Assembly (NCBI RefSeq): GCF_002310495.1
Contig: NZ_CP023344.1
Span: 2,931,501-2,995,500, forward strand
Direction: 5' to 3'
DNA length: 64,000 bases
From: Nibricoccus aquaticus
GTDB taxonomy: Bacteria; Verrucomicrobiota; Verrucomicrobiia; Opitutales; Opitutaceae
Shown here: positions 24,054 to 31,928 of the stretch, one piece after another
Position numbering within the stretch: position 1 is the stretch's first letter
Layout: each line of letters begins with the position of its first letter
Position numbers and translations under genes: made by a program
Notes under the pieces: model-generated
The model's database searches: none
Seen by the model: only the letters and a program-made list of their open reading frames with translations
What the model was told of the DNA's origin: nothing

Positions 24054-25516
24054 GCGTGATGCATACGCGCGAACTTCGGATCGATGGCGGGATGGCGGCG
24101 GTGTTCGCGGCGACGGCGGAGAAGGCGCACGCATTTTTTTTGGAGAGCGCGCTGCCGGCGGACGGGCTGGGGCGGTATTCGTTTATCGGGTTCGGGCCGC
24201 TGGCGGTGTTTCGGGTGGCGGCGGGCGGAGCGGCGGAAGTGACGTGGGCGGATGGGCGCGTGGAGAGGACGGAGGGGGAGCCGCTGGAGGAGTTACGGAA
24301 ACTGCACGGGAGAATCGGGGCGGAGTTTGGGCAGGATTTACAGGAGGGACAGGATTCGGAAAAGGAGCGGGTGCCGTTTGCGGGCGGGGCGGTGGGATTT
24401 TTTTCGTACGAGTTTGGGCTGAGGTTCGAAGGCGTGAAGCGGACGAGTGCGGACGATCTGGCGGTGGCGGAGGCGGAGTGGGCGTTTTATGACGGGGTGG
24501 TGGTGTGCGAGGAGGCGAGTGGGAGCGTTTTTGTGGCGACGAATCGGCGCCATAAGGGAGAGGCGGAGAAAGTGTTGGCGCGGATCGAGCGGGAGGTGCG
24601 GGCGGCGTTGGCGGGAGAGCACGCGGAGGTAGGTGAGACGGAGCGGAGCGGGGTGGGTGGGCGTGGCGGGAAGGCGGAGATCGCGGCGAATTTTTCGCGC
24701 GAGGGGTATGTGCGGGCGGTGGGGCGGGTGAAGGAGTTCATCCGCAGCGGAGATGTTTATCAGATCAATCTGAGCCAGCGGTTCGAGACGGTGATGCCGT
24801 GTGCGGCGGCAGAGCTTTATCGAAAGTTGAGAAAGCAGAGTCCGGCGCCGTATGGGTGCTTTTTGAATTTCGGCGGTGTGCAGGTGGCGGGGGTTTCGCC
24901 GGAGCGGTTTTTGCGGGTGGAGGGCGAGGCGGTGACGACGCGGCCGATCAAGGGGACGCGTCCGCGTGGGCGCGATGCGGGGGAGGATGCGGCGTTGAAA
25001 GCGGAGCTGGCGGTGAGTGAGAAGGATCGCGCGGAGTTGCTCATGATTGTGGATTTGGAGCGCAACGATCTGGGGCGGGTGTGCGTGCCGGGGTCGGTGC
25101 GGGTGGAAAATCTGTACGCGCTGGAGGCGCATCCGACGGTGTGGCATCAGGTGGCGGAAGTGTCGGGACGGCTGGCCGAAGGGCGGGATGTTTTTGACTG
25201 CATCCGCGCCGCGTTTCCTGGCGGGTCGATCACGGGGGCGCCGAAGATCCGGGCGATGCAGATCATCGACGAGCTGGAGCCGCACCGGAGGCATTTGTAC
25301 ACGGGGGCGATGGGCTATCTGGGCTTCGACGGGCGGGCGGAGCTGAACATCGCGATCCGGACGATCACGTGCGTGGGAGGGCGGGCGTATTTCCACGCGG
25401 GCGGCGGCGTGGTGTGGGACTCCGATCCGGAAAGCGAATACGCGGAGACGCTGACGAAGGCAAAGGCGTTGCGGGCGGCGCTGACGCAGGCGGGCGCGGG
25501 AGGAGTGCGGTCGTGA
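24050..25516 (+). CDS. pabB: Aminodeoxychorismate synthase component I
   Basis: A 488-residue chorismate-utilising enzyme making 4-amino-4-deoxychorismate. The C-terminal chorismate-binding domain is complete: SGDVYQINLSQRF, SPERFL, PIKGTRPRG (the Lys typical of PabB rather than Ala of TrpE), LMIVDLERNDLGRV, and FPGGSITGAPKIRAM. The N-terminal domain carries an unusual insert at about residues 94-104 (GQDLQEGQDSE) from a CAGGATT-type repeat. The start is GTG 24050, overlapping folK; ATG 24059 is an alternative. No glutaminase subunit (PabA) is encoded in this operon. It overlaps pabC by GTGA. Confidence 0.93.
   Translation: MSVMHTRELRIDGGMAAVFAATAEKAHAFFLESALPADGLGRYSFIGFGPLAVFRVAAGGAAEVTWADGRVERTEGEPLEELRKLHGRIGAEFGQDLQEGQDSEKERVPFAGGAVGFFSYEFGLRFEGVKRTSADDLAVAEAEWAFYDGVVVCEEASGSVFVATNRRHKGEAEKVLARIEREVRAALAGEHAEVGETERSGVGGRGGKAEIAANFSREGYVRAVGRVKEFIRSGDVYQINLSQRFETVMPCAAAELYRKLRKQSPAPYGCFLNFGGVQVAGVSPERFLRVEGEAVTTRPIKGTRPRGRDAGEDAALKAELAVSEKDRAELLMIVDLERNDLGRVCVPGSVRVENLYALEAHPTVWHQVAEVSGRLAEGRDVFDCIRAAFPGGSITGAPKIRAMQIIDELEPHRRHLYTGAMGYLGFDGRAELNIAIRTITCVGGRAYFHAGGGVVWDSDPESEYAETLTKAKALRAALTQAGAGGVRS
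24330..24359. repeat. CAGGATT repeat inside pabB
   Basis: The unit pattern GCAGGATTTACAGGAGGGAC followed by AGGATTCGG lies in frame in pabB. It matches the intergenic tract near 3354-3373 (GGATTAAGAGGATTAACAGG). It encodes the polar insert GQDLQEGQDSE and keeps the frame. Confidence 0.55.
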
Positions 25517-26313
25517 TTTTGCTGAACGGAAAACTGGTGTCGAATGAAGCGGCTGGAGTTTCGCCAACGGCTGTGGGCGTATTTACGACGATGCGCGTGC
25601 GGAGCGGGCGGGTGGAGTTTTTGGAGAGACATGCGGCGCGGCTGGAGCGGGACGCGAAGGCGGTAGGGCTGGCGGCGGGGCTGGGAACGACGGGGCTGGC
25701 GGGGCGTTGTGCGGCGTGTGTGGCGGCTAACGGTGTCGTCGATGGCGGGGTGAAAGTGGTGTGGTTTGCCGGTGAGGGAGGGCTGGCGGAAGAAGTTATT
25801 TCAAACCGGCCTCATGCGTATGGAGTGGAGGCGGTGGCGCGGGGATTTCGGTTGATAACGAGAAGGTGCGAAGCGCGGGAAGCGCGAGTGTGGTGGCGGC
25901 ACAAGACGCTGGATTATGGCGTGCATGCGGAGGCGAAGCGCGCGGCGGTGGCGGCGGGTTTTGACGATGCGCTGTGGATTGACGAGGGCGGGCGCGTGCT
26001 GGAAGCGGCGACGACGACTGTGTTCGCGGTTTTTCGCGATGAGATCGTGACGCCGGAGGTGAGCGCGGGGTTATTGCCGGGCGTTGCGCGCGAGGTGGTG
26101 CTGGGGCTGGAGGGGATTTCGCGGCCGGTGCGCGCGGGTGAGTTGACGGAGGTGCGGCTGCGGGAGGCGGCGGAAATTTTTGTGACGAATGCGTTGATGG
26201 GCGTGATGCCGGTGCGCGGGTGGGATGCGCGGGCGTTCGATGTATCGCGCTGCGTGGTGACGCGGGAAGTGGCGGTGGCGTTTGATCGGGCGGCGTTGGG
26301 GTTATTGCCCTAA
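25513..26313 (+). CDS. pabC: Aminodeoxychorismate lyase (class IV PLP enzyme)
   Basis: A 266-residue class IV aminotransferase-fold protein that would release pyruvate from aminodeoxychorismate to give p-aminobenzoate. It shows the family plan: an N-terminal LNGKLV, VGVFTTMRVRSGRVEFLERH, the Schiff-base Lys in WWRHKTLDYG, EAATTTVFAVF, and AAEIFVTNALMGVMPV. The GTG start at 25513 overlaps the pabB stop. A branched-chain or D-amino acid aminotransferase activity is possible for the fold, but operon position makes PabC the natural reading. Confidence 0.88.
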   Translation: MILLNGKLVSNEAAGVSPTAVGVFTTMRVRSGRVEFLERHAARLERDAKAVGLAAGLGTTGLAGRCAACVAANGVVDGGVKVVWFAGEGGLAEEVISNRPHAYGVEAVARGFRLITRRCEAREARVWWRHKTLDYGVHAEAKRAAVAAGFDDALWIDEGGRVLEAATTTVFAVFRDEIVTPEVSAGLLPGVAREVVLGLEGISRPVRAGELTEVRLREAAEIFVTNALMGVMPVRGWDARAFDVSRCVVTREVAVAFDRAALGLLP

Positions 26314-26415
26314 ATTAAGCCGTGAGGCTCCTGGTCTGGGCGTAAAGAGCAGGCTAAAAGTGTGCGTGAAAAACCAATGGGCTTCCGGGAGGCGGGGATG
26401 CGCCGACATGGTGGG

Positions 26416-27207
26416 ATGATGAAAACGACGGTGCTGATTTTTTCGTGTCTGGTGATGTGTGGAGCGGGTGTGGCGGCGCCGTTGATCGAGGAGCCGGTGG
26501 AGGAGTTGAAACTGGGTTCAGGGAAGACGCTGAAGCTGGCGATGGCGCGGAGTTATTCGGCGAGCGGCGTTTTGGTGAGCCATGCGGGTGGGGCGGCGGC
26601 GGTGAAGTACGAGGAGTTTCCGGAGGAGTTGCGCGGGAGTTTGAAGGCGCAGCGGAAGGCCGAGGGGGAGAACGGCGACGCGGGCGAAAAGACTTTGGCC
26701 AAGGTGAGCTACGATTTTCCGACACCGCCGATGGTGAAGCCGGAGGCGGGTGAAGAGCGTGTTTTGTCCGGGCAGGTTTTCGTTTCCACGAACGATGCGG
26801 GGGATGTGAAGCTGGCCGGGGTGGTGGTCTCGGTTTACGCGAAGGAGGCCTATCGTGAGCAGACGGCATGGTATCAGACGAATCCGTGGGAGGCGTCGCG
26901 TATGCACGGACTGAATGCCGAGATCCTGGCGAAGGCGGGTGACGGTGCGGGAGCGATGAAGCAGTTCAACGCGGCGATGGAGATGGCGGCCCTGGGGTGG
27001 ATGCTGGTGACGCCAGCGGAGTTTACGACGACGACGAAGGCTGATGGGAAATTCACGCTGAAGCACCGGGTGGATGGCGCGTATTTCGTGGTCGCACACG
27101 CATCGCGCGTGGTGGAGGGAGAGACTCAGTATTATCGCTGGGCGGTGATCTCGGATGTGATCGAAGCGCCGGAGAATCTACTGTTGTTTAACGACAATAT
27201 GGAGTGA
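26416..27207 (+). CDS. Exported protein of unknown function
   Basis: A 263-residue protein with a signal peptide (MMKTTVLIFSCLVMCGAGVAAP). The ATG at 26416 is preferred over the upstream one at 26362, which would bury the signal. Residues about 120-160 look like a carboxypeptidase-regulatory or transthyretin-like segment (LSGQVFVSTNDAGDVKLAGV), and a second such beta segment lies near the C-terminus (TTKADGKFTLKHRVDGAYFV). I cannot name the family. It follows the folate operon after about 100 bases and precedes tRNA-Leu, which lies on the other strand. Confidence 0.7.
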   Translation: MMKTTVLIFSCLVMCGAGVAAPLIEEPVEELKLGSGKTLKLAMARSYSASGVLVSHAGGAAAVKYEEFPEELRGSLKAQRKAEGENGDAGEKTLAKVSYDFPTPPMVKPEAGEERVLSGQVFVSTNDAGDVKLAGVVVSVYAKEAYREQTAWYQTNPWEASRMHGLNAEILAKAGDGAGAMKQFNAAMEMAALGWMLVTPAEFTTTTKADGKFTLKHRVDGAYFVVAHASRVVEGETQYYRWAVISDVIEAPENLLLFNDNME

Positions 27208-27271
27208 GGACGGGAGCGCTCAGGATTTGCGTCGTGGTTATTTCCAGCAGAATTTTGCTGGTGCTGCCAAG

Positions 27272-27356
27272 TGGTGCCCGGGCGCGGACTCGAACCGCGA
27301 TGCTGTTAGGCACAGGCTTCTGAGACCTGCGTGTCTACCAATTCCACCACCCGGGC
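27272..27356 (-). tRNA. tRNA-Leu(CAG)
   Basis: Read on the minus strand from 27356, the sequence folds as a class II tRNA: acceptor stem GCCCGGG/CCCGGGC, D-arm GGTGGAATTGGTAGACAC, anticodon stem-loop CAGGT-CTCAGAA-GCCTG with anticodon CAG, a variable arm, and T-arm GCGGTTCGAGTCCGC. Discriminator A and an encoded CCA (27272-27275 on the complement) are present. It reads CUG codons. An integrase gene begins close to its 5' end, not its 3' end. Confidence 0.95.
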
Positions 27357-27439
27357 AGGGTGTTCTTTTTTGTGACTCGCGTCACGAAATCCATGATCCA
27401 TTTGCGTCATTTCTACGCGAGATTTTCCACACAATCACT

Positions 27440-27556
27440 TGTGGGGAAAGAAAGCGTGGAAAGACGTGGGAAAGAACAAACGTTACGAACCTAGTTCGCA
27501 ACGGTCAGAGCGGGACGTACTACGCCCGCGCAAAAGTGAACGGCAAGGAAAATTAG
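27440..27556 (+). pseudogene. N-terminal fragment of tyrosine recombinase, cut off by in-frame TAG
   Basis: In the same reading frame as the integrase that follows, this stretch encodes TWERTNVTNLVRNGQSGTYY and ARAKVNGKEN, the typical start of the arm-binding region in this recombinase family. It ends at TAG 27554-27556. The next codons continue the alignment (RALKTSVFTVAKLR), so the stop appears to replace a sense codon, perhaps TGG. Where translation of this fragment would begin is unclear. Confidence 0.65.
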
Positions 27557-27771
27557 CGTGCCCTTAAGACCTCGGTATTTACGGTGGCCAAACTGCGTTC
27601 GGGCGACGTTGAAAAGGAGACACGCGGCCGAAGTGCCCTTGCTCGGGGTGCGGGCGTCGACGTGACCGCCGGTTACTTTATCGAGCAGTACCGGCGGCGT
27701 TCGTTTCTGGATGCATCGCTGGCGAAAAGCTCACGGGAAAGGCGCGATTCGACCCTAAAAGCTATCACGAA
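27541..27771. repeat. Direct repeat, copy 1 (5' part of integrase)
   Basis: Starts CGGCAAGGAAAATTAGCG and runs to TCACGAA at 27771. The second copy is 29636-29867. The first 170 bases are nearly identical apart from a few substitutions and one inserted C in copy 2; the last 60 bases diverge more. Spacing between the copies is 2,095 bases. Confidence 0.85.
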
Positions 27772-28567
27772 GAGGTGGGCGGGGATTGAAAGCCGGGATA
27801 TTCGCCGGATCAGTGCCGACGATTGCCGTCAATGGGCGGCGTCGGCTTTGCGCATTGGAACTGGGTTTGTGGCACCACGGGCAAAAACCAGGCGGGTCGG
27901 TATGTCGGCGTCTGCCTTCAACAAAACGGTGGACGCTCTGCGAGCGGTTTTCGAACTAGCCCGCGATGCTGGCGTGATCTACGAAAATCCGGCGGCATCC
28001 TTGCAAAAGGTGCCCCTCAAAAAGAAGCGGCTTGAACTCCCGTCGATTCAGGAGTTCGAGAAACTGGTTCAACGGGTGAGGACGGCGGGGTCTAGGTGGT
28101 CCAAGGATGCTGCTGATTTGGTGTGCTTCCTCGCTTACAGCGGCGCACGTTTACGGGAGGCGACCGCAGTGAAGTGGCGCCACGTCGATGAATCCAGGGG
28201 CGTCATTACCATCCCTGGTTCGAAATCGGAAAGTAGCTATCGGACCATCCCTTTATTTCCGAAACTGGCATCACACCTCAAGGCGATGCGGGTCGGCCGT
28301 GAAAATGAAACTTCAGATACCGCTGTCTTGAAGGTTGGTGAGTGTCTCCCGGCTCTTCGTCACGCGTGCCAAGAGACGGGGCTGAAGGTTTTAACCCATC
28401 ACGATCTCCGGCATCTTTTCGCAACGCGCTGCATCGAAAGTGGCGTCGATATTCCGACGGTTTCTCGGTGGCTTGGTCATTCCGACGGCGGCGCTCTGGC
28501 GATGAAAACCTACGGGCATCTTCGCCAAGAGCACAGCATTGCGGCTGCGGCTAAAGTGGTCTTTTGA
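27584..28567 (+). CDS. Tyrosine recombinase/integrase, N-terminus probably lost
   Basis: A 327-residue integrase from the first available GTG (27584). All catalytic residues are present: Arg189 in SGARLRE, His273 and Arg276 in HHDLRH, His299 in WLGHSD and Tyr310 in KTYGHL. A core-binding domain lies at about 30-140. The family normally begins about 45-50 residues earlier; those residues are encoded in frame just upstream but are cut off by TAG 27554-27556. The protein may therefore be inactive or use GTG 27584. It lies 230 bases from tRNA-Leu and is convergent with the excisionase-like gene. A 231-base part of its 5' end is repeated at 29636-29867. Confidence 0.85.
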   Translation: MAKLRSGDVEKETRGRSALARGAGVDVTAGYFIEQYRRRSFLDASLAKSSRERRDSTLKAITKRWAGIESRDIRRISADDCRQWAASALRIGTGFVAPRAKTRRVGMSASAFNKTVDALRAVFELARDAGVIYENPAASLQKVPLKKKRLELPSIQEFEKLVQRVRTAGSRWSKDAADLVCFLAYSGARLREATAVKWRHVDESRGVITIPGSKSESSYRTIPLFPKLASHLKAMRVGRENETSDTAVLKVGECLPALRHACQETGLKVLTHHDLRHLFATRCIESGVDIPTVSRWLGHSDGGALAMKTYGHLRQEHSIAAAAKVVF

Positions 28568-28578
28568 AGCGACCGCTT

Positions 28579-28896
28579 TCACGCGCAAAAGCGTTCAATG
28601 GAACGCCGCGTGACGAGGACCTTCCTCGTGCCTGCTACTCGTTCCAACTTTCCGCGAACGAGAAAGCGGTAGAGGGTTGTTCGTGAAATGCCGCCTAGCA
28701 TGTGTCGCGCGTTTTTTTCGTCTACCGCCTCCGGTAATAGCGAAGGGGGCGGGGTCGCTTGGCTTGTCGTGGCTTCGCCTTCAAGTCCGCAGCCCAACGC
28801 TGCAGCTAGATTTGCAGCGGCGTCGATATCTGGAGCTTTAAACGTTATTTGGTGGATTTTTCCGTTGTTGATGAAGAGTGCGCTGAATAGGATCAT
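28579..28896 (-). CDS. Excisionase-like helix-turn-helix protein
   Basis: A 105-residue protein whose C-terminal 45 residues (GGISRTTLYRFLVRGKLERV...VTRRSIERF) have the winged helix-turn-helix pattern of excisionase/MerR-like DNA-binding proteins: a helix recognising DNA, a KLERVxGxRK wing, and a final helix. The N-terminal half has an IHQITFKAPDIDAAANLAAA stretch of unknown role. It converges on the integrase with 11 bases between stops. Such proteins direct the integrase towards excision or regulate the element. Confidence 0.7.
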   Translation of the reverse strand: MILFSALFINNGKIHQITFKAPDIDAAANLAAALGCGLEGEATTSQATPPPSLLPEAVDEKNARHMLGGISRTTLYRFLVRGKLERVAGTRKVLVTRRSIERFCA

Positions 28897-29017
28897 TTTA
28901 GCGGGATTTAGAGTTCTAGTTGATAGTTCTCTTCATGATAGCGGGCCGACGATTATGGGCTGGTCGATGAGGTTGGGATGCGACGAGTACACAGATGCAC
29001 TCGCCGCTCGGGTGGAT

Positions 29018-29029
29018 CATACCGGTATG
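29018..29029. promoter_or_regulatory. Palindrome CATACCGGTATG, possible operator
   Basis: A perfect 12-base palindrome. A second copy of its 10-base core is centred 54 bases away at 29073-29082. The pair lies upstream (by about 120 bases) of the excisionase-like gene on the minus strand, where an element repressor or the excisionase itself might bind. This is inference from symmetry and position only. Confidence 0.45.
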
Positions 29030-29072
29030 TAAAGCGTGTGGTGAGCTCGCTATCGTTCTTCGTGTGCTGCGT

Positions 29073-29082
29073 ATACCGGTAT
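29073..29082. promoter_or_regulatory. Palindrome ATACCGGTAT, possible operator (second site)
   Basis: A perfect 10-base palindrome identical to the core of the site at 29018-29029; the centres are 54 bases apart, about five helical turns, so both sites would face nearly the same side of the DNA. Confidence 0.45.
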
Positions 29083-29635
29083 TCACCATATAGTGACGGT
29101 TTTAAGAAAACCAGTGTGGTTTGTAGGCCGCGATAACCTAATTCATGGGAGGTCAGTCAGGAGGCTCCGGTGGACGAGTGGCTTTCGGTCCAACTAAAAC
29201 GAATCGGTGTCAGGTGAAGGACTAGCCTCCCGCTGACTGGAAGACACTTTACCGCCTCAGGTTGAACCCGACAAACAGAATGCGCTTCACGAATTTTCTG
29301 TTGGCGCCACACGGCGGGGCCTATTGGGACTGAAACAGGAACCGTCCTGTGATGCTGATAGTGACTGGAGGCGATCGCATCCATTTCAGTTTCGGGGCTT
29401 TTGATGTCGGGATATAAACCACGAACGGTGGTGCGGTCTGCGTAAGTTCCCAGCGCGTAGGATTCAAATCGGTGGTTACCTACGGACTCGGAATCGGCCA
29501 CCGAGTTGATGCCTCCGTCGAATCCAAGACCGAAATACGCGGTACCTGCTAGACGCACCAAAATACGCGTAACGGTGCGTCGTACAATTATACCGGATTT
29601 CTAGCTGGAGTGCTTGGCGGACTTCTTGGTACCAG

Positions 29636-29886
29636 CGGCAAGGAAAAATAGCGTGCCCCTTAAGACCTCGGTATTTACGGCGGCCAAACTGCGTTCGGGC
29701 GACGTTGAAAAGGAGGCACGCGGCCGAAGTGCCCTTGCTCGGGGTGCGGGCGTCGACGTGAACGCCGGTTACTTTATCGAGCAGTACCGGCAGCGTTCTT
29801 TTCTGGATGCATCGCTGGCGAAAAGTTCACGCGAGAAGTGCGACTCGCGACTCAAAGCGATCACGAAAGTGTTCGCGGGCAGTTAA
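29636..29886 (+). pseudogene. Partial second copy of the integrase 5' end
   Basis: Bases 29636-29867 repeat the first 231 bases of the integrase region and encode LKTSVFTAAKLRSGDVEKEA and on to YFIEQYRQRSFLDASLAKSS, then end at TAA 29884-29886 after about 20 divergent codons. The upstream TAG seen in copy 1 is also present, and an extra C shifts the frame. The rest of the integrase (catalytic domain) is absent. It is a remnant, either of a tandem insertion of a related element or of a local duplication. Confidence 0.8.
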
Positions 29887-29921
29887 TCGAGCCTGGTCAC
29901 ACCTCGAGTTTTAACTGGGGA

Positions 29922-30794
29922 TTATATTTTACGATCAGCGGCAGAGCGTAGCTGCCAGTGTTTTGGGGGTACTTTGTATTTTTTCTTAAAGAGGCGGTAG
30001 AAATGGGAAACGTCTCCAAAGCCGCAGGCGAAAATCACGCCGGAGATCGAGTGTTTGCCGGTTTGAAGCAGCGTGGCGGCGTGGTTCATCCGTAGCTGGA
30101 TCAAATGTTCGGCGAACGTGCGTCCTGTGAGCTCCCGGTATTTTCCGCTGAAATGCCGTCTGGAGATTCCTGCCCGGGCAGCAGCCTTGTCCAAGGTCCA
30201 CGGCTCATAAAAGGTTTCGCTCAGTTCCCTCGCCAATTCTTCCAGCCGACGCGGAATATCCGCTTCAGGACGGCGGGTGGGCGTGCGTGAGAGCAGAACC
30301 AAGACCTGCAACGCGATCGCCCGGATGGCGGTCTCGCTCCCGAGGCGGACGTGGGACTGTTCTAGAATGGCCCGCCGCCACAGCGACTCAAACTGGAGCA
30401 TCATTGGTTGGCTGACTTGAATGTGAGGCGCACGTGTGTGGCTGAGTTTGCGCCAGAGCTGAGCAAGCTCCGTTTCTTTTCCGAGGAAGCTGTCGGTGAA
30501 ACAGAAGATAAGCAGGGTCGATGGCTGCATGTCCGAGATGACGTGTTGTGCGCCGGCTGAAACCAGGATCAACGCGCCGCGTGCCGCCCGGACCTCGGGC
30601 TTTCCATCCTCTTGGTAGGAGATCTGACCATCGACCACGTAGAGCAGTTTTTGGAAAGCATCAGTCCGGGGTGCCATCTGGAAGTTCTGGGCGTGATGGC
30701 TCTCGGCAAAGGCAATTCCGGAAGTAGGCAGTTGAATCGAGAGTGGACGGGAAACTTTCGGCACTGCCCGATAAGCCAATAATCGATGCTTCAA
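29922..30794 (-). CDS. AraC family transcriptional regulator
   Basis: A protein of up to 290 residues with an N-terminal cupin-like sensing domain (LLYVVDGQISYQEDGKPEV) and a C-terminal AraC DNA-binding domain with two helix-turn-helix units (LDKAAARAGISRRHFSGKYR and SISGVIFACGFGDVSHFYRL). The longest frame starts at TTG 30794, which is weak; another start downstream is possible. It is divergent from the Rieske oxygenase gene, 66 bases from its ATG, so it most likely controls that gene and perhaps the island. Confidence 0.88.
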   Translation of the reverse strand: MKHRLLAYRAVPKVSRPLSIQLPTSGIAFAESHHAQNFQMAPRTDAFQKLLYVVDGQISYQEDGKPEVRAARGALILVSAGAQHVISDMQPSTLLIFCFTDSFLGKETELAQLWRKLSHTRAPHIQVSQPMMLQFESLWRRAILEQSHVRLGSETAIRAIALQVLVLLSRTPTRRPEADIPRRLEELARELSETFYEPWTLDKAAARAGISRRHFSGKYRELTGRTFAEHLIQLRMNHAATLLQTGKHSISGVIFACGFGDVSHFYRLFKKKYKVPPKHWQLRSAADRKI

Positions 30795-30860
30795 AAGCCA
30801 AGAAGGAAACGGACGGGCACGCTATGCTTGGATGCCTCATTCCCCAACCCCAATAAATTC

Positions 30861-31880
30861 ATGCAACTCAGCGAAGAGAACGCGTTCAAAGCGATGCGAG
30901 GAACCTGGCAACCGGTGGCCAATGCCGTCGATCTGCCGAAGGGAAAAGTGATCGGCTACAAATTGCTGGAGACGGAATTAGTCGTCGCGCGGTTTGATGA
31001 CGGCGCTCTGCTGGCCGCCGACGTGGCTTGTCCTCACAAGGGCGCCCGTCTCTCCGCCGGCTGCATTCGCGATGGGGAGTTGATGTGCGCTTATCACGGC
31101 TGGCGCTTCGATGCGTCAGGTGCGTGTCAGTCCATCCCGTCGTTGGTGGCGCCTAATCCGGACAAGCTGGCGTTGTCGCATCTGCATTCGTATCCGGTGA
31201 AAGAGCGTTATGGCTACATCTGGGTGAAACTGGATGCGTCCAGCCCTCATGAATTGCCGGAGGTGCCTGAGTTCGAAGATCCGCGATGGACCTACAAAAT
31301 GGGGCCGCCGATGGTTTTTGGATCGGGCTGGCGCCGCGAGGTGGAGAACTACCTCGACATGACGCATTTCGCTTTCGCGCATGCATCCACGCTGGGGAAA
31401 TGCGCCGATCCGAAAATCCCCGAGATGGACATCCAGGTGCATCCGGACGGGTTTCAGATGGACGCTCCGTTTCCCGCGCTGACCACTCCACACGAACAAC
31501 CGGGAAAACTTCAGAGCGCGCATCACCGCATGCAGCGGTGTTTCCTGCCGAATTTCACGACGATCCGGCAGTCCTTCACCGACGGCGATGAACGAGTGCT
31601 TGTTCATATCCCTTCGCCAAATACGCAGGAAAGCTGCACGGTCTTTTGGTCGGTCGCGATTTCACCCGATTTCCGCGGACCGCCGCCGGATTCGCAAATC
31701 GAGTTTGCGATCCGCGTACTCGATGAAGACCGGCAGATGTGCGAGCTGCAGATCCCACGCGAGGTGCCTATCAACCCCGCGCGAGGTGGCTGGGGCGTTT
31801 TGGTCACGCCGGGAGACACGCTCGCGAACACGTTTCAAAAGACGCTTCGGCAGTGGCTCACGGGGCGCACGCCGCAGTAA
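30861..31880 (+). CDS. Rieske non-heme iron oxygenase, alpha subunit
   Basis: A 339-residue oxygenase. The N-terminal Rieske domain binds [2Fe-2S] through Cys57, His59, Cys76 and His79 (CPHKGARL...CAYHGW), and the catalytic domain has the mononuclear iron motif ENYLDMTHFAFAH with Asp166, His169 and His174. The ATG at 30861 starts the natural N-terminus; an in-frame upstream start would add 25 unlikely residues. Length and layout resemble the vanillate demethylase/pheophorbide oxygenase group (monooxygenation or O-demethylation). No reductase or ferredoxin gene is nearby, so electrons must come from elsewhere. The substrate is unknown. Confidence 0.9.
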   Translation: MQLSEENAFKAMRGTWQPVANAVDLPKGKVIGYKLLETELVVARFDDGALLAADVACPHKGARLSAGCIRDGELMCAYHGWRFDASGACQSIPSLVAPNPDKLALSHLHSYPVKERYGYIWVKLDASSPHELPEVPEFEDPRWTYKMGPPMVFGSGWRREVENYLDMTHFAFAHASTLGKCADPKIPEMDIQVHPDGFQMDAPFPALTTPHEQPGKLQSAHHRMQRCFLPNFTTIRQSFTDGDERVLVHIPSPNTQESCTVFWSVAISPDFRGPPPDSQIEFAIRVLDEDRQMCELQIPREVPINPARGGWGVLVTPGDTLANTFQKTLRQWLTGRTPQ

Positions 31881-31928
31881 AAGGGTCTGATCACGTATGC
31901 GTTGCCTGAGTGCGCTGTGATCCTGCGA

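Larger units (their letters stand above)
28897..29635. other. Gene-poor interior of the decayed element
   Basis: 739 bases with lower GC than the surroundings and no supportable gene. A 134-codon open frame on the minus strand (29157-29561) has no recognisable features and is not called. Two palindromes centred on ATACCGGTAT (29018-29029, 29073-29082) are the only clear structure; a half-like TATACCGG recurs near 29590. The region ends at the partial integrase copy. Confidence 0.6.

Noticed and set aside
24338-25567. 409-codon minus-strand frame across pabB
   Set aside because: Antisense shadow with Arg/His/Pro-rich composition and no domain.
29157-29561. 134-codon minus-strand frame inside the decayed element
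   Set aside because: No ribosome-binding site, motif or plausible composition; the surrounding region is degraded.
31889-31928. Possible terminator between the Rieske gene and the dehydratase gene (GATCAC/GTGATC arms)
   Set aside because: The stem is only 6 pairs with a long loop and no T-run.
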